DNA from: Prochlorococcus sp. AG-418-G18 | Lineage (GTDB): Bacteria > Cyanobacteriota > Cyanobacteriia > PCC-6307 > Cyanobiaceae | DNA length: 64,000 nt | Assembly: GCA_003214215.1 (NCBI GenBank) | Contig: QCLX01000005.1 | Span: forward strand, 1-64,000 | Direction of reading: 5' to 3' | Part shown: piece by piece, positions 40,565-50,927 of the stretch | Numbering within the stretch: position 1 is the first letter of the stretch | Layout: every line of letters begins with the position of its first letter | The notes under the pieces: generated by a model | Told to the model about the DNA's origin: nothing | The model's database searches: none | Seen by the model: the letters and a program-made list of their open reading frames with translations, nothing else | Position numbers and translations under genes: made by a program

Positions 40565-40794
40565 TGACTTCTCTAAAGCATTTGGATCTTAAATCTGTTC
40601 CATGTCCTTTAAATGTTGTCAAAATCAAATTGGCTTTGGAGAAGTTATCCAAAAACGAACAACTTATTGTTGAACTAGATAAAGGGGAACCAGAAGAAAT
40701 GGTATTAAACAATTTAAAAGAGATGGGATGTTTGTTTAAACAAATCAAAGAAAATAAAAGATTTATAAAAATAAAAATATTGAATGAAAACTAA
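40564..40794 (+). CDS. TusA/SirA-like sulfur-carrier protein
   Basis: This 76-residue protein has the family's single conserved cysteine in the segment LKSVPCPLNVVKIKLAL (Cys14), followed by the usual helix and the EPEEMVLNNLKEMG stretch. TusA-type proteins carry persulfide sulfur for tRNA thiolation or cofactor synthesis. The canonical CPxP is CPLN here, so the second proline is replaced. It is coupled to dnaJ (one shared base) and overlaps rsgA by 11 bp. Confidence 0.85.
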   Translation: MTSLKHLDLKSVPCPLNVVKIKLALEKLSKNEQLIVELDKGEPEEMVLNNLKEMGCLFKQIKENKRFIKIKILNEN

Positions 40795-41701
40795 TAGTAA
40801 ATATCTAGGTTTAGTTACGAAAAAATTTAATGATTTTTTTTTAGTTGATTTAAAAAATCAAGAAAACTCTGGAAATAGCGAGAAATTTTTATGTAAGGTT
40901 AAGAAGTCTATAAATTTCAAGGAACAATTAATTTATGTTGGAGACGAAGTAGCGATTGAAAAAATTGATCTTAAAAGTAAACGCGCAGTAATAACAAGTC
41001 TAAAAAAAAGAAAAAATCTTTTAGTTAGACCTTCAGTTGCAAATATTTCTAACATATACGTTACTTTTTCCGTTGAAGAACCAGAGTTAAATTTATCTCA
41101 AGTTAATAGGTTTTTGATATCAGCAGAATCAATGGGAGTTGAAGTCTCATTAGTTTTGACAAAGTGTGATTTAATTTCTGATAAAAGAAGATCATATTTA
41201 CTTGATAAATTTGAGAAATGGGGTTATCAAGTAATTACTTTAAATTTACAGAAATCCGATTGTTTTAAAAATTTATTAGCTGAGTTAAAGCAAAAAGAAT
41301 GTTCAATTTTTATGGGCCCATCTGGAGTTGGCAAAACTACTTTGCTAAATATGATTATTCCAGGTCTTAAAAATAGTACTGCTCCAGTTTCCAATAAAAT
41401 TAAGAGAGGAAAAAATACTACTCGAAATGTTGAGTTATTTTCTATATCGAATCAAAGTTACATTGTGGATACTCCTGGCTTTAATATGCAACCTCTAGAG
41501 GTTGATATTAAGTTGTTACCAAATCTTTATTCAGAAATATATAAACAGGTAATCGAAGAAGGAATTAAGTGTAAATTTCGTAACTGCTTACATTTAATGG
41601 ATGAGGGATGTAATTTAAATAAATCCTTCGAAAGATATCCTTTTTATAAAGAAATGATTGAGTCTTCTAAGAGTCACTATTATCAAAACCAGGCAGATTA
41701 A
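40784..41701 (+). CDS. rsgA: Ribosome small subunit-dependent GTPase A
   Basis: RsgA helps the late maturation of the 30S subunit. The 305-residue protein shows the circularly permuted GTPase order: G4 (TKCD) comes first, then G1 [13 protein letters not shown] and G3 DTPGF. An N-terminal OB fold contains the segment [11 protein letters not shown], and a C-terminal zinc-binding Cys/His cluster ([16 protein letters not shown]) completes it. The 3' end overlaps convergent ybaB by 35 bp. Confidence 0.95.
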   Translation: MKTNSKYLGLVTKKFNDFFLVDLKNQENSGNSEKFLCKVKKSINFKEQLIYVGDEVAIEKIDLKSKRAVITSLKKRKNLLVRPSVANISNIYVTFSVEEPELNLSQVNRFLISAESMGVEVSLVLTKCDLISDKRRSYLLDKFEKWGYQVITLNLQKSDCFKNLLAELKQKECSIFMGPSGVGKTTLLNMIIPGLKNSTAPVSNKIKRGKNTTRNVELFSISNQSYIVDTPGFNMQPLEVDIKLLPNLYSEIYKQVIEEGIKCKFRNCLHLMDEGCNLNKSFERYPFYKEMIESSKSHYYQNQAD

Positions 41702-42017
41702 GATTTAATCCACCAGTCAAATCATTCATCCTTTCTTTCATAGTTGTAGTTGATAATTCATGAGCTTTTTGAATAGCTTGCAGAATGTTTTGCTCTATTT
41801 GTTCTTTATTTGCATTTAAAATATTTTCTTGTACTTCTACCTTTAAAGGAAGTTGGTTTCCACTTATCCAAACTTTTATCATTTCATCATCACTTTTGCC
41901 TTCAATCTCCATATTTTCTAGTTCATCTTGTAATTTTTGAGCATCTTGCTGAATTTGTTTGGCTTTTTTAAAAGCTTCTGTAAGTTGTCCAAAGTTAGGA
42001 AGTCCAAAACCCGCCAT
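41667..42017 (-). CDS. YbaB/EbfC nucleoid-associated protein
   Basis: This 116-residue protein opens [40 protein letters not shown] in pieces, the typical YbaB helical start, followed by a short beta sheet around [14 protein letters not shown]. Family members form dimers that bind DNA and are abundant nucleoid components. It is just downstream of murB on the same strand (17 bp) and overlaps the tail of rsgA. Confidence 0.92.
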   Translation of the reverse strand: MAGFGLPNFGQLTEAFKKAKQIQQDAQKLQDELENMEIEGKSDDEMIKVWISGNQLPLKVEVQENILNANKEQIEQNILQAIQKAHELSTTTMKERMNDLTGGLNLNLPGFDNSDS

Positions 42018-42034
42018 TTTGTAAAAACGTTTCT

Positions 42035-42928
42035 TTAGTTAGGATAGTCAAAACCAATCATTCTTACTTCCGGTTGCAAGTAAATCCCTTTGTTTTGTAG
42101 TACTTTTTGTTGAATTACTGTTATTAATTCATAAATATCTTTTGAACTTGCTGAAGAAGTGTTAATTATAAAATTTGAATGCATTGTAGAAATTTCAGCA
42201 CCGCCAATTTTAAATCCCTTTAAACCCATATCATCAATTAATTTTGCTGCATAATTATTTTCAGGATTTTTAAAAACACTACCAAAACTTGGCTGATGAT
42301 ATGGTTGCGTTTCTATTTTGAATTTAAGGTTATTTTTGGTTGTTTGAATTAATTGTTTTAGATTTCCATTAGGTTCAAAATGTAATCTTGCACTAATAAT
42401 TGTTAAATCATTTTTTTGAAAAGAGCTAAATCTATACTCAAAATTGATATCTTTTTTTTCAATTTCAAGTTTTTCATGAGTTTTATTATTTATAACTTTT
42501 ACGGATATAAGATTTTTTGCTAGCGATAAATTGCCTGTGCCAGCATTCATATAAATTGCTCCTCCTAATGTTCCTGGAATTCCGACAGCCCATTCCCCCC
42601 CTTGTAATCCATTTTTAGCAAGAGAATTAGATAATGTTGGGAGCATTACACCTGCTTCCGCTTCAACAATTCCTGAATATGGCTCTATCTTTAGTGACTT
42701 CATTTTTTTTGTACAAACAACTAAGCCTTTTATGAAAATATTATTTATTAAAAGATTTGAACCTGCGCCAATTATTTGACATCTTTGTTTGTTTAAATTA
42801 GCCCATTTTATTAGATAAGAAAATTCTTTAATGCTTCTTGGCTCAGCAAAATATTCAGCTACTCCGCCCACTTTTATAGTTGTATAACTACTTAAATTAC
42901 AGTTTTCTGAAAAAATTTTCTTATTCAT
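42035..42928 (-). CDS. murB: UDP-N-acetylmuramate dehydrogenase
   Basis: MurB reduces UDP-GlcNAc-enolpyruvate to UDP-MurNAc with FAD and NADPH. The FAD-binding GAGSNLLI segment, the AGIPGT-like [16 protein letters not shown] stretch, the catalytic serine in [11 protein letters not shown] and the C-terminal glutamate in LQPEVRMIG are present. The 297-residue length and the short C-terminal domain fit the type II form common outside enterobacteria. It lies 16 bp downstream of murC, so the two form an operon. Confidence 0.96.
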   Translation of the reverse strand: MNKKIFSENCNLSSYTTIKVGGVAEYFAEPRSIKEFSYLIKWANLNKQRCQIIGAGSNLLINNIFIKGLVVCTKKMKSLKIEPYSGIVEAEAGVMLPTLSNSLAKNGLQGGEWAVGIPGTLGGAIYMNAGTGNLSLAKNLISVKVINNKTHEKLEIEKKDINFEYRFSSFQKNDLTIISARLHFEPNGNLKQLIQTTKNNLKFKIETQPYHQPSFGSVFKNPENNYAAKLIDDMGLKGFKIGGAEISTMHSNFIINTSSASSKDIYELITVIQQKVLQNKGIYLQPEVRMIGFDYPN

Positions 42929-42944
42929 AAATTAGTAATCTACT

Positions 42945-44354
42945 TTAATTGTTTCTTTCATTTAAAATTGACCAGAAATTATGACAGTCACCAGCTCCCA
43001 TATTCAAAATTAAATCCTCTTTTTGAGTTAATTCGAAAAAATTCTTTGTAATTTCATAATAATTATTTATGTAACTAACATTTTTATTTTTTTTATAAAT
43101 CAAATCAGTGATAATTTTCGAAGTGATTTTGTCTTCGTTTCCTTCTCCTGCTCCATAAATACTGGTTACATAAATAACATCTGCTTTTGATAATTCTTCA
43201 GCGAATTCTTTAGTAAATTGTTTTACACGAGAGTATCTATGAGGTTGAAATATAGCTATTAATCTACTTTTTTGATGTTCATTATTATGTTTTTGCTGAA
43301 TCAATAATCTTCCTAAATTAATTGTCTCTTTTATTTCATTTGGGTGATGTGCATAATCATCATATAAACTTCTTTCATCTATTTGGCCTCTGAATTCAAA
43401 TCTTTTTTTTGGGAGTTGCAGATATTTTATATTTTTCTTAATTTCTATAAAATCTACTCCAATCATTCTTGAAGCTGCTATTGCTGCGGTGATATTAGAT
43501 AGATTGTGTAATCCTGGAATTGGAATATTTACACTACTAATAAAATTTCCATTTTCATAATATTTTCCAATTGAATACTTTGAATTAATTTCAGTCGGAA
43601 TTATTGCATAAGCTACGTTTTTAGCCGTAGTGTTTGACCACTTACAAGTAGAAAAAAAATTATTTCTTGAGGTTTCACAATCATAATTAAGTAGTAATTT
43701 TTTAGAGTTTTTAGCGAAACTTTTAAAAGAAGATATGACTTCACTTAAATTAGAAAAGTGATCGCAATGATCAAAATCAATGTTATTGATTATTCCGATA
43801 TCAGACTTATATTTGTTAATTGTCCCATCAGATTCATCAACTTCAGCTACTAAGTATTTTGTATCTTCTAAATGACAATTAGAGTTGTAAATAGGAATTA
43901 TTCCTCCGGTTATTGAAGAAGAATTACCTGTACATAACTCAAGTATTGTAGATAGAAATGTACTGGTTGATGTTTTTCCGTGGCTGCCGGCTACCGCCAA
44001 TGAAGTATAAGTGTGCATCAGCATTGCAAGTATCTCTGAACGATGTTTTATTGATAAATTTTTTTCTCTGCAGTATGAAAATTCTTCATTTTCTGGCTTG
44101 ATCGCGGAGCTTACAACAAAATTAATCAATTTGTTGGTAAATTTTGAAATAATAAATTCAATATTTTGTCGAATTTGAGAAGTAAAGATTACTGCACCTA
44201 ATTCCTCTAATTTTTTAGTTTCATCGTTTTTAACTAAATCAGATCCTGAAACTGAACAACCTTTTTTAAGTAAACCTATTGCTAATGCTGACATTCCAAT
44301 ACCTCCAATCCCAATAAAATGAAAATGACTTTTCAACAGTAATTTTTTATCCAA
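42945..44354 (-). CDS. murC: UDP-N-acetylmuramate-L-alanine ligase
   Basis: MurC adds the first amino acid of the peptidoglycan stem peptide. The 469-residue protein has the N-terminal HFIGIGGIGMSALA nucleotide-type motif, the ATP-binding GSHGKTSTSTFLS, the EVDESDGT segment and the YDDYAHHPNEI stretch of Mur ligases. It heads the murC-murB-ybaB set on the minus strand and is divergent from gap2, with which it shares a 192-bp promoter region. Confidence 0.97.
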   Translation of the reverse strand: MDKKLLLKSHFHFIGIGGIGMSALAIGLLKKGCSVSGSDLVKNDETKKLEELGAVIFTSQIRQNIEFIISKFTNKLINFVVSSAIKPENEEFSYCREKNLSIKHRSEILAMLMHTYTSLAVAGSHGKTSTSTFLSTILELCTGNSSSITGGIIPIYNSNCHLEDTKYLVAEVDESDGTINKYKSDIGIINNIDFDHCDHFSNLSEVISSFKSFAKNSKKLLLNYDCETSRNNFFSTCKWSNTTAKNVAYAIIPTEINSKYSIGKYYENGNFISSVNIPIPGLHNLSNITAAIAASRMIGVDFIEIKKNIKYLQLPKKRFEFRGQIDERSLYDDYAHHPNEIKETINLGRLLIQQKHNNEHQKSRLIAIFQPHRYSRVKQFTKEFAEELSKADVIYVTSIYGAGEGNEDKITSKIITDLIYKKNKNVSYINNYYEITKNFFELTQKEDLILNMGAGDCHNFWSILNERNN

Positions 44355-44386
44355 TGTTTATCTTTTACTTAAATCAAAATAACTTC

Positions 44387-44403
44387 TAGCGAAAATTTTG
44401 CTA
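44387..44403. promoter_or_regulatory. Near-palindrome between murC and gap2
   Basis: TAGCGAAAATTTTGCTA is an inverted repeat with a single unpaired position, followed on the plus strand by six Ts. It lies 33 bp before murC and 144 bp before gap2. It could be an operator or a terminator stopping antisense read-through. Confidence 0.35.
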
Positions 44404-44504
44404 TTTTTTCTTAAAAAAAATGTTTTTTTTTCTTGAATTAATACAAAACAAGACTTATTTGCTTAATAAATCAAAAAAACCTTACGTTATTGCACAAAAT
44501 TCAG

Positions 44505-44510
44505 TATGAT
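44505..44510 (+). promoter_or_regulatory. Candidate -10 element for gap2
   Basis: TATGAT lies 37 bp upstream of the gap2 ATG and matches the sigma-70 -10 box at five of six positions. No convincing -35 element is visible; TTACGT sits 17 bases upstream. Confidence 0.4.
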
Positions 44511-44546
44511 CAGCAACTTAGGTTAATCATTTAGAAATTATTAATT

Positions 44547-45569
44547 ATGACTTTGCGTGTTGCAATTAACGGGTTTGGCAGAATTGGTCGAAACTTTATG
44601 CGTTGTTGGCTTAGTAGAGGAGCTTACACCAACATTGAAGTAGTTGGAATTAATGTTACCTCAGATCCTAAGACTAATGCTCATCTATTAAAGTATGACT
44701 CAGTTCTTGGTCAACTTGATGGCGTTGATATTCAATATACTGATGATACTTTTGTAATTAATAACAAGACAATTAAATGTTTCTCTGATAGAAACCCAAT
44801 GAATCTCCCTTGGAAAGACTGGGGTGTAGATTTGGTTATTGAATCTACTGGAGTATTCAATACAGACGTAGGTGCAAGTAAACACTTAGAGGTAGGAGCA
44901 AAAAAAGTCATCTTAACTGCTCCTGGTAAAGGCGATGGAGTAGGTACTTATGTAGTTGGAGTCAATGCTGATACATATAAACATAAAGATTATGATATTT
45001 TGAGTAATGCTAGTTGTACAACGAACTGTTTAGCTCCAGTAGTTAAAGTTTTAGACCAAACTTTTGGGATTAACAAAGGTTTGATGACTACAATTCATAG
45101 TTACACAGGGGATCAAAGAATTTTAGATAATAGTCATAGAGATCTAAGAAGGGCTAGAGCCGCTGCTACAAACATTGTTCCTACTTCTACAGGAGCTGCG
45201 AAAGCAGTAGCTCTGGTATACCCAGAAATGAAAGGCAAATTAACAGGAATTGCAATGAGAGTTCCAACTCCTAACGTTTCAGCAGTTGATTTTGTTTTTG
45301 AATCTTCTAAATCTGTCACGGCTGAAGAAGTCAATAATGCGCTCAAGGAAGCATCTCTAAGCTCAATGAAAGGCATTATTAAGTATGGAGATGAACCATT
45401 AGTCTCAAGCGATTATGCAGGTACCAATGAATCATCAATTGTGGATAGTGACCTTACTATGTGTATCGGAGATAACCTTGTAAAGGTACTTGCATGGTAT
45501 GATAATGAGTGGGGTTATAGTCAGAGAGTTGTAGATTTAGCAGAGATTGTCGCTAAAAATTGGGAGTAA
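44547..45569 (+). CDS. gap2: Glyceraldehyde-3-phosphate dehydrogenase, photosynthetic
   Basis: Gap2 reduces 1,3-bisphosphoglycerate in the Calvin cycle. The 340-residue enzyme has the Rossmann motif [10 protein letters not shown], the active-site stretch [11 protein letters not shown] with catalytic Cys157, and the [23 protein letters not shown] segment (in pieces) characteristic of Gap2. The residue ending the second strand is Asn (GIN), not the Asp of strictly NAD-dependent enzymes, in keeping with NADPH use. thiL converges directly, with no gap. Confidence 0.97.
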   Translation: MTLRVAINGFGRIGRNFMRCWLSRGAYTNIEVVGINVTSDPKTNAHLLKYDSVLGQLDGVDIQYTDDTFVINNKTIKCFSDRNPMNLPWKDWGVDLVIESTGVFNTDVGASKHLEVGAKKVILTAPGKGDGVGTYVVGVNADTYKHKDYDILSNASCTTNCLAPVVKVLDQTFGINKGLMTTIHSYTGDQRILDNSHRDLRRARAAATNIVPTSTGAAKAVALVYPEMKGKLTGIAMRVPTPNVSAVDFVFESSKSVTAEEVNNALKEASLSSMKGIIKYGDEPLVSSDYAGTNESSIVDSDLTMCIGDNLVKVLAWYDNEWGYSQRVVDLAEIVAKNWE

Positions 45570-46556
45570 TTAAAAGTGTTTGAAAGGTTTGTTATTAAAT
45601 AATTTGTTTTTTTTATTATCTTTAAATTCTATAGATGGTTCACCATCAGCAAAAAAACCAATCTCGTTAATATTTTTATCCAGTTTAGATAAATTTTTTG
45701 CCCATTTTTTTGGCAATGAGAAAACTAATTCATAATCTTCACCTCCAAAAAAATAATATGCGTCCCATTTATCTCCTTTAGGCCAATCCTTATCTTTAGG
45801 CATTTTTTCATAATTTATGATCGCTTTACAGTCGCTTGCTATTGCTAAATCTTGTAATGCTTGAAATAGACCATCACTGCTATCAGTACATCCTATTCTC
45901 CTTATATTTTTATTGGAGCGAGTTTTGAGGAGATTATTTAGAAAATTTGGGTAAACTCTAGGGCGGCAAAAATGTTCAATGGACTTAATGATTAATCTTT
46001 CATTAAGAGAAAATTCACTATCGAAATTAATTTTATTTTGTATCAAAAATCCCAGTTTGCTAAGACCATGAATTCCTGTAGTTAATATTATATCTCCGGG
46101 TTTACAAGCGTTTCTTCGTAATTCAAGTTCACCCTGAATGCCAAAGGCCGTAATTGAAATGATTTTTTCATCCCCTTTTGAGCAATCTCCCCCTAGAATC
46201 ACCCCGCCATATTCTTTTAATGCATTATTTATACCTTTGTATAATTCTTCAACCCAAATCCACTCAGTTCTAGCAGGTAGAACTAGGCTTATTGTAATAC
46301 CTATAGTTTTTTTGCTTCCACTTGATAATAAGTCAGAGATGTTGCTAACAACTGCTTTCCAACCAATGTCCCGAGGACAAATAGAAATGTCATTGAAATG
46401 AACATTTTCCACCAAAGAATCAGTATTAACAAGTAAATTTTCATTTTTAGTTTTGATTAAAGCGCAATCATCTGAAATTTGGTTTTTAGGCATATATTTT
46501 CCTAGCCTATTGATTAATTCTTTTTCTCCTATATCTTCTAATATTTCTTTATGCAT
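45570..46556 (-). CDS. thiL: Thiamine-monophosphate kinase
   Basis: ThiL phosphorylates thiamine monophosphate to the active cofactor. The 328-residue protein has the AIRS-type fold with GDDCALI-like DDCALIKTKNENLLVNTDSLVENVHF near the N-terminus, VILGGDCSKGD and GCTDSSDGLFQAL, which hold the metal- and nucleotide-binding acids. The stop abuts the gap2 stop. The start overlaps the end of the cyclophilin gene by 8 bp, so the two are co-transcribed. Confidence 0.93.
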   Translation of the reverse strand: MHKEILEDIGEKELINRLGKYMPKNQISDDCALIKTKNENLLVNTDSLVENVHFNDISICPRDIGWKAVVSNISDLLSSGSKKTIGITISLVLPARTEWIWVEELYKGINNALKEYGGVILGGDCSKGDEKIISITAFGIQGELELRRNACKPGDIILTTGIHGLSKLGFLIQNKINFDSEFSLNERLIIKSIEHFCRPRVYPNFLNNLLKTRSNKNIRRIGCTDSSDGLFQALQDLAIASDCKAIINYEKMPKDKDWPKGDKWDAYYFFGGEDYELVFSLPKKWAKNLSKLDKNINEIGFFADGEPSIEFKDNKKNKLFNNKPFKHF

Positions 46557-47640
46557 TTAATTTGAGGTTTTCAATCCCTTCTAAAACTTCAATTGAAATT
46601 ATTGTGTCATCTTTAGTAAGCTCTTCTAATACATCAAATCCATCTATAACGTAGCCAAAGGCAGCATTCCTCCCGTCAATTAAATTGCGACCTGCTGGAT
46701 TTAATTCTGCTTCATATAAAAAGAAGAAAAATTGCGATGAGCCATCATCAACTGAGGTATTTGAATGGGACCATCCTAGAGTTCCAAGTGTCGCAAAAGG
46801 TAGTGTTGGCGTCTCTGTGTAAAGACCTAAATCTTCAAAAGTTTGATTATAAAAAGTATCTTGTTCATCAGGAATTCTAATTTCTAAGGGAACGTGACGT
46901 TCTTCGTTTGTTTCAGGATCTACATAACCAATATCTTCACCAATTGGATCACCTGTTTGCAGAACAAAAAATTCTTCTGCTCTGTTGATAGGTAAATTTT
47001 TGTAGAAGTTTTTTGAAGATAAATCTATAAATGCTCCTGCTGTAAGTGGGGCGTTAAATCCATCCACAATTGCTTGCATATCTCCTTTGGAGGTTTTTAT
47101 ATTGACTTTTGCTCTGCCCAGTAATCTTGGTAAATTATCAAATTCCTGGGGAATAGAGTATGGAAATTTATTTGGTAGAAAATATTCTTCTAATCCACCT
47201 ATTTTATCTAAAGCATCTCTTCGGGTTGCTATAAATGAGTATTTATCTTTTGATTTAGAATAATCTTGAAGACTATCAAAACTTTCTTTGAGCTTTAAAA
47301 ATGTTTTTTCAGCAATTTTCTTTTTATCGTTTGGTAATTCTTGAATAATTTTACTCTGGTATTTTTTTAGTAAAGATTGACATTTTGTAACAGTTTTCGT
47401 AAGAGCGGGCCATCTTCCTCCTCTTACAAGGTCACTAGTTTCCTCCAATTTGTGTTGAAGTTCTTGTAACTCAGCTTGCTTGATAGGGAGTGCGTTTCTG
47501 AGGATTGCACTAGGATCTTTTACTGCATTTCCAGTGGGTAAATCAGCTAGTACTTTAACCGGTTTTAAGAGAAAAACCTGTAAAATTACAATCGATAGAA
47601 TTAAGAAAAGTTTGTTCTGATTTGATAAGAATTTTTGCAT
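46549..47640 (-). CDS. Cyclophilin-type peptidyl-prolyl isomerase, exported
   Basis: The 363-residue protein has an N-terminal hydrophobic signal ([15 protein letters not shown]), an all-helical region of about 120 residues, and a C-terminal cyclophilin domain containing [26 protein letters not shown] in pieces. This layout is that of plant and cyanobacterial CYP38/TLP40, a lumenal protein that assists photosystem II assembly. The cyclophilin active-site residues are diverged from those of classic isomerases, as in CYP38, so catalytic activity is uncertain. Confidence 0.88.
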   Translation of the reverse strand: MQKFLSNQNKLFLILSIVILQVFLLKPVKVLADLPTGNAVKDPSAILRNALPIKQAELQELQHKLEETSDLVRGGRWPALTKTVTKCQSLLKKYQSKIIQELPNDKKKIAEKTFLKLKESFDSLQDYSKSKDKYSFIATRRDALDKIGGLEEYFLPNKFPYSIPQEFDNLPRLLGRAKVNIKTSKGDMQAIVDGFNAPLTAGAFIDLSSKNFYKNLPINRAEEFFVLQTGDPIGEDIGYVDPETNEERHVPLEIRIPDEQDTFYNQTFEDLGLYTETPTLPFATLGTLGWSHSNTSVDDGSSQFFFFLYEAELNPAGRNLIDGRNAAFGYVIDGFDVLEELTKDDTIISIEVLEGIENLKLNA

Positions 47641-47683
47641 AGCACTCTTGCAGGTTTATGATCCTTGGGGATGTAATACAGGA

Positions 47684-48244
47684 ATGATTTCCAGTAACGA
47701 TTTTCGCACAGGTACTACCATCGAATTGGATGGACAAGTTTGGCGTGTTGTAGAATTTCTACATGTCAAGCCTGGCAAAGGTTCTGCTTTCGTGCGAACG
47801 AAATTAAAATCAGTTCAAAGCGGCAACGTGGTTGAAAAAACTTTTCGAGCCGGAGAATCAGTACAGCAGGCTATCCTTGAGAAGTCTAACCTGCAGCATA
47901 CTTATGTGGAGTCTGGTGATTACGTTTTTATGGATATGACAAGTTTTGAAGAGACAAGACTTACCTCTGAACAAATCGGTAAAGGCGCAAAGTATTTGAA
48001 AGAGGGAATGGAGGTTAATGTAGTTTTCCATAATGGTAAAGTTTTAGAAGTAGAACTTCCAATATCTATTACCTTGAAAGTTACAGAGACTGATCCTGGA
48101 GTCAAAGGTGATACTGCTAGTGGGGGTACGAAACCAGCTATTCTAGAAACAGGTGCTCAAGTTATGGTTCCTTTATTTATTTCTGTGGGAGAAATGATTA
48201 AAGTTGATACTCGTAATGATAGTTATCTAGGACGTGAAAATTAA
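47684..48244 (+). CDS. efp: Translation elongation factor P
   Basis: EF-P relieves ribosome stalling at polyproline. The 186-residue protein has the three-beta-barrel pattern, starting [17 protein letters not shown], with the modification loop [16 protein letters not shown] and the conserved C-terminal end [15 protein letters not shown]. The frame extends to 47648, but the ATG at 47684 gives the family's N-terminus. accB starts on the last base of the stop. It is divergent from the cyclophilin gene. Confidence 0.97.
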   Translation: MISSNDFRTGTTIELDGQVWRVVEFLHVKPGKGSAFVRTKLKSVQSGNVVEKTFRAGESVQQAILEKSNLQHTYVESGDYVFMDMTSFEETRLTSEQIGKGAKYLKEGMEVNVVFHNGKVLEVELPISITLKVTETDPGVKGDTASGGTKPAILETGAQVMVPLFISVGEMIKVDTRNDSYLGREN

Positions 48245-48750
48245 TGGCTATGAAATTAGATCATGAAGACTTAAATCGCTTAATAGAGAAAATCTCTTCA
48301 AGTGATATACAAGAGTTCTCGCTAGAGGGAGAAGATTTTAAGCTTGAAATAAAAAGGAATTTATTTGATCAGAAACAGGTTGTTAATAATTTAGTTTCTA
48401 ACACTTCATTTGATAAGCAAACAATTCCTAATCAAAAATCTATTAATGATAATGTTTCATTAGTAAGCGAGCCTGAAGCACCTCAGGTAGCTCCTCCTGG
48501 ACGCTCTGACCTTACTGAAATTACTTCCCCTATGGTTGGCACCTTTTATAGGGCTGCAGCGCCTGGAGACGATCCATTCGTCGAAGTTGGAAACAATGTT
48601 AAAGTCGGTCAAACTATTTGTATTTTGGAAGCTATGAAGTTAATGAATGAAATTGAATCTGAATTTAACGCTGAAATAGTAGAGATTCTCGTTGAAAATG
48701 GGACTCCAGTTGAATTTGGTCAAGTTTTAATGCGCGTTAAGCAGACTTGA
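48244..48750 (+). CDS. accB: Acetyl-CoA carboxylase biotin carboxyl carrier protein
   Basis: AccB carries the biotin between carboxylase and transferase in fatty acid synthesis. The 168-residue protein has a helical N-terminus, a flexible Pro/Ala linker (APQVAPPGRS), and the biotinyl domain with the EAMKLMNE motif, whose Lys132 is the attachment site. The ATG shares one base with the efp stop, an efp-accB pairing known from other bacteria. Its 3' end overlaps pdxA by 24 bp. Confidence 0.97.
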   Translation: MAMKLDHEDLNRLIEKISSSDIQEFSLEGEDFKLEIKRNLFDQKQVVNNLVSNTSFDKQTIPNQKSINDNVSLVSEPEAPQVAPPGRSDLTEITSPMVGTFYRAAAPGDDPFVEVGNNVKVGQTICILEAMKLMNEIESEFNAEIVEILVENGTPVEFGQVLMRVKQT

Positions 48751-49761
48751 ATTATTAGTCATTTCTATGGCAGCTTTTATAGCTTCAATCATGCTCTGAG
48801 ATTGAGCAATGCCTTTACCAGCAATATCAAATCCCGTTCCATGATCCGGAGACGTTCTGATAAAAGGTAAACCGATTGTGGTATTGACTGAGTAATTAAG
48901 AGCTATCACTTTCATTGGTATTAAACCTTGATCGTGATACATAGCAAGAATGCCATCGTGCTTTTCAGCATTTTTGTCACTCCATGCTTTTACTGAAGAA
49001 TTCCAGCAACTATCTGGTGATAAAGGACCTAATAATTTAATACTTCTATTTTTTTCATTCCATGTTATTAATGCATCATTCAGCCAATCTTTTTCTTCAT
49101 GACCTAAGATACCTTCTTCGCCGGCATGAGGGTTTAATCCTGCTACTTTTAAAGTAGGATTATTAGTATAGGTATTACAAAAATCTTTGAAAAGATCCAA
49201 TTTAGAGTGGATTAATTCTGTAGTTAATTTCTTTGGAACTTCACAAAGGGCTATGTGGGTTGTGGCTAGTAAAGTATTAAATCTCCAACCTGTAATTGGT
49301 GATTTTGCTGTGAATAACATTCCAACGTTTTTTACCCCACATGATTTTGCTAGTACTTCAGTTTGGCCAGAGAAGTAATGACCTGCTAGAGACCATGATT
49401 TCTTGCATATTGGTCCAGTTACAAGCGCTGAATAAGGATATTGTTTTACAATTTCTATTGCTTTTGTTAAATATTGGAAACTTGAATTACCGTAATTTGA
49501 TTGAGAGTCATTATCTGATGAAGAAATTTCGAGATCATGTATCTTTAAATTTTTTGGATTTGCAAGGTTTTTTAATCCTAAGGATCTAAGATATTTATAA
49601 GTATTTTGTAGATTTTTTCTTGATCCAACTAATATAAAGTCAATATTTTCTGGTATCTCATTAGAACAAAGTGCTTTTAAGATTATTTCAGGTCCAATAC
49701 CTGATTCATCTCCGACGCTTAATACTACCTTCAATGTTTTATTTTTATTTTGAAAATTCAT
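48727..49761 (-). CDS. pdxA: 4-hydroxythreonine-4-phosphate dehydrogenase
   Basis: PdxA works in the DXP-dependent pyridoxal phosphate pathway. The 344 residues match the family, with the opening SVGDESGIGPEIILKAL, ALVTGPICKKSW, the metal-binding histidine in GLNPHAGEEG, and YHDQGLIPMKVI. The C-terminus overlaps accB on the other strand by 24 bp. An epimerase-like gene lies 24 bp upstream on the same strand. Confidence 0.96.
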   Translation of the reverse strand: MNFQNKNKTLKVVLSVGDESGIGPEIILKALCSNEIPENIDFILVGSRKNLQNTYKYLRSLGLKNLANPKNLKIHDLEISSSDNDSQSNYGNSSFQYLTKAIEIVKQYPYSALVTGPICKKSWSLAGHYFSGQTEVLAKSCGVKNVGMLFTAKSPITGWRFNTLLATTHIALCEVPKKLTTELIHSKLDLFKDFCNTYTNNPTLKVAGLNPHAGEEGILGHEEKDWLNDALITWNEKNRSIKLLGPLSPDSCWNSSVKAWSDKNAEKHDGILAMYHDQGLIPMKVIALNYSVNTTIGLPFIRTSPDHGTGFDIAGKGIAQSQSMIEAIKAAIEMTNNSSLLNAH

Positions 49762-49785
49762 AAAAAGTTTTTAAATTTATTTTTT

Positions 49786-50664
49786 TTAACTATTTAAATA
49801 GCAATTTTTTAAACCTAATTTATAGTTTTTATAAATTAGTTTATATCCAAGCGTTTCGCATAAAAGTTTGTTAGAAACTCTTCTATTTTCCATCCAAAAA
49901 GATTGAGCGATAGGTGATAATTCTTCTTTGGCATCCTCAAATAATATTGGCTTTGGCATTTTTAAACCAAGTAAATCGTAGCAATATTGAATAACTTCTA
50001 TCTGAGCACAGGGTTGATCATCTGCAATATTAATAATCTGGTAAAACTTTAAGGAATTTTTATTTTGTAATAGATAGATAATTGCATTTGTAATATCAGC
50101 AACATGAATTCTCGAAAATACCTGATTTTTCTTTGATATAACACGAATTTTTTTATTTTTTATTGCTTCAAAAGTGGATCGTCCAGGTCCATAAATACCG
50201 GGTAACCTAAAAATTTGTACAGGCAAACCAGATTCAATCCATTCTTTTTCACAATTTAACCTCTTATGACTTCTTTTTTGAAAAGGGTTAGGATCATCTA
50301 TTTCAGAAACCCAGTCACCCTTGGTGTTCCCATAAACTCCTGTTGTAGATAAATAGCCAACCCATTCAAGTGATAAACTTTTTAGTTGATTTTTAAGACT
50401 TCCTAGTACTGGATCATTTCCATTTTTGTCGGGAGGGATGCAACTAAGAATATGTGTGACACCATCAAAAATTTTTGCATCAGGAACTACACTATTTTCA
50501 CTGTTGAATACGAAACTATTTGGATCTTTTTTTTCAGATCTAGAACTTGTCAAAGCAGTACAACCTAATTGTTTTATGGCTTTTGCAAAGAAATTTCCGC
50601 TGAAACCACATCCAAAGATTAAAAATTTATTTTTATTACTTAGTGAGCTTGCAGGTTTCTTCAT
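49786..50664 (-). CDS. NAD-dependent epimerase/SDR-like protein
   Basis: This 292-residue extended short-chain dehydrogenase-like protein has a glycine-rich nucleotide motif FGCGFSGNFFAKAI (about 17-26), the SDR central segment STTGVYGNTKGDW with the tyrosine in the YLSTTGVYG context, and RLPGIYGPGRSTFEAI. It resembles the SDR family annotated as nucleoside-diphosphate-sugar epimerases of unknown substrate (YeeZ-like). The classic YxxxK catalytic pair is not evident, so the activity is uncertain. Confidence 0.8.
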   Translation of the reverse strand: MKKPASSLSNKNKFLIFGCGFSGNFFAKAIKQLGCTALTSSRSEKKDPNSFVFNSENSVVPDAKIFDGVTHILSCIPPDKNGNDPVLGSLKNQLKSLSLEWVGYLSTTGVYGNTKGDWVSEIDDPNPFQKRSHKRLNCEKEWIESGLPVQIFRLPGIYGPGRSTFEAIKNKKIRVISKKNQVFSRIHVADITNAIIYLLQNKNSLKFYQIINIADDQPCAQIEVIQYCYDLLGLKMPKPILFEDAKEELSPIAQSFWMENRRVSNKLLCETLGYKLIYKNYKLGLKNCYLNS

Positions 50665-50696
50665 GCGACGATAAGATAGTACATATGTATTAATAA

Positions 50697-50927
50697 ATGA
50701 TGAAGACAGCTCTTAAGCCCGTTTTAAAATCAAAAACTTTTTGTGTTAGCAAAAGTTATCCCCGTTTTATAGAGAGAGAAGTAAGTTCAGTTAATTTTAA
50801 ATTCTACCAAAAATCATTTATCTTTCTTATTGCATTATCGACAATTTTAATATTCCCAGAATCGCCAAGAGAATTGGAAAATATATGTGAGAATTATAAC
50901 TCTAGAAAAATATGTAATGTTTGGTAA
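50697..50927 (+). CDS. Small single-helix membrane protein, conserved type
   Basis: This is a 76-residue protein from ATG 50697 (or ATG 50700). It has one hydrophobic segment (FIFLIALSTILIFP, residues 44-57) followed by the polar end SPRELENICENYNSRKICNVW, containing two cysteines in a regular C-x8-C arrangement. I have a faint recollection of such C-termini in Prochlorococcus small exported proteins but cannot name a family. It directly abuts the end of the HNH gene on the other strand. Confidence 0.6.
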   Translation: MMKTALKPVLKSKTFCVSKSYPRFIEREVSSVNFKFYQKSFIFLIALSTILIFPESPRELENICENYNSRKICNVW

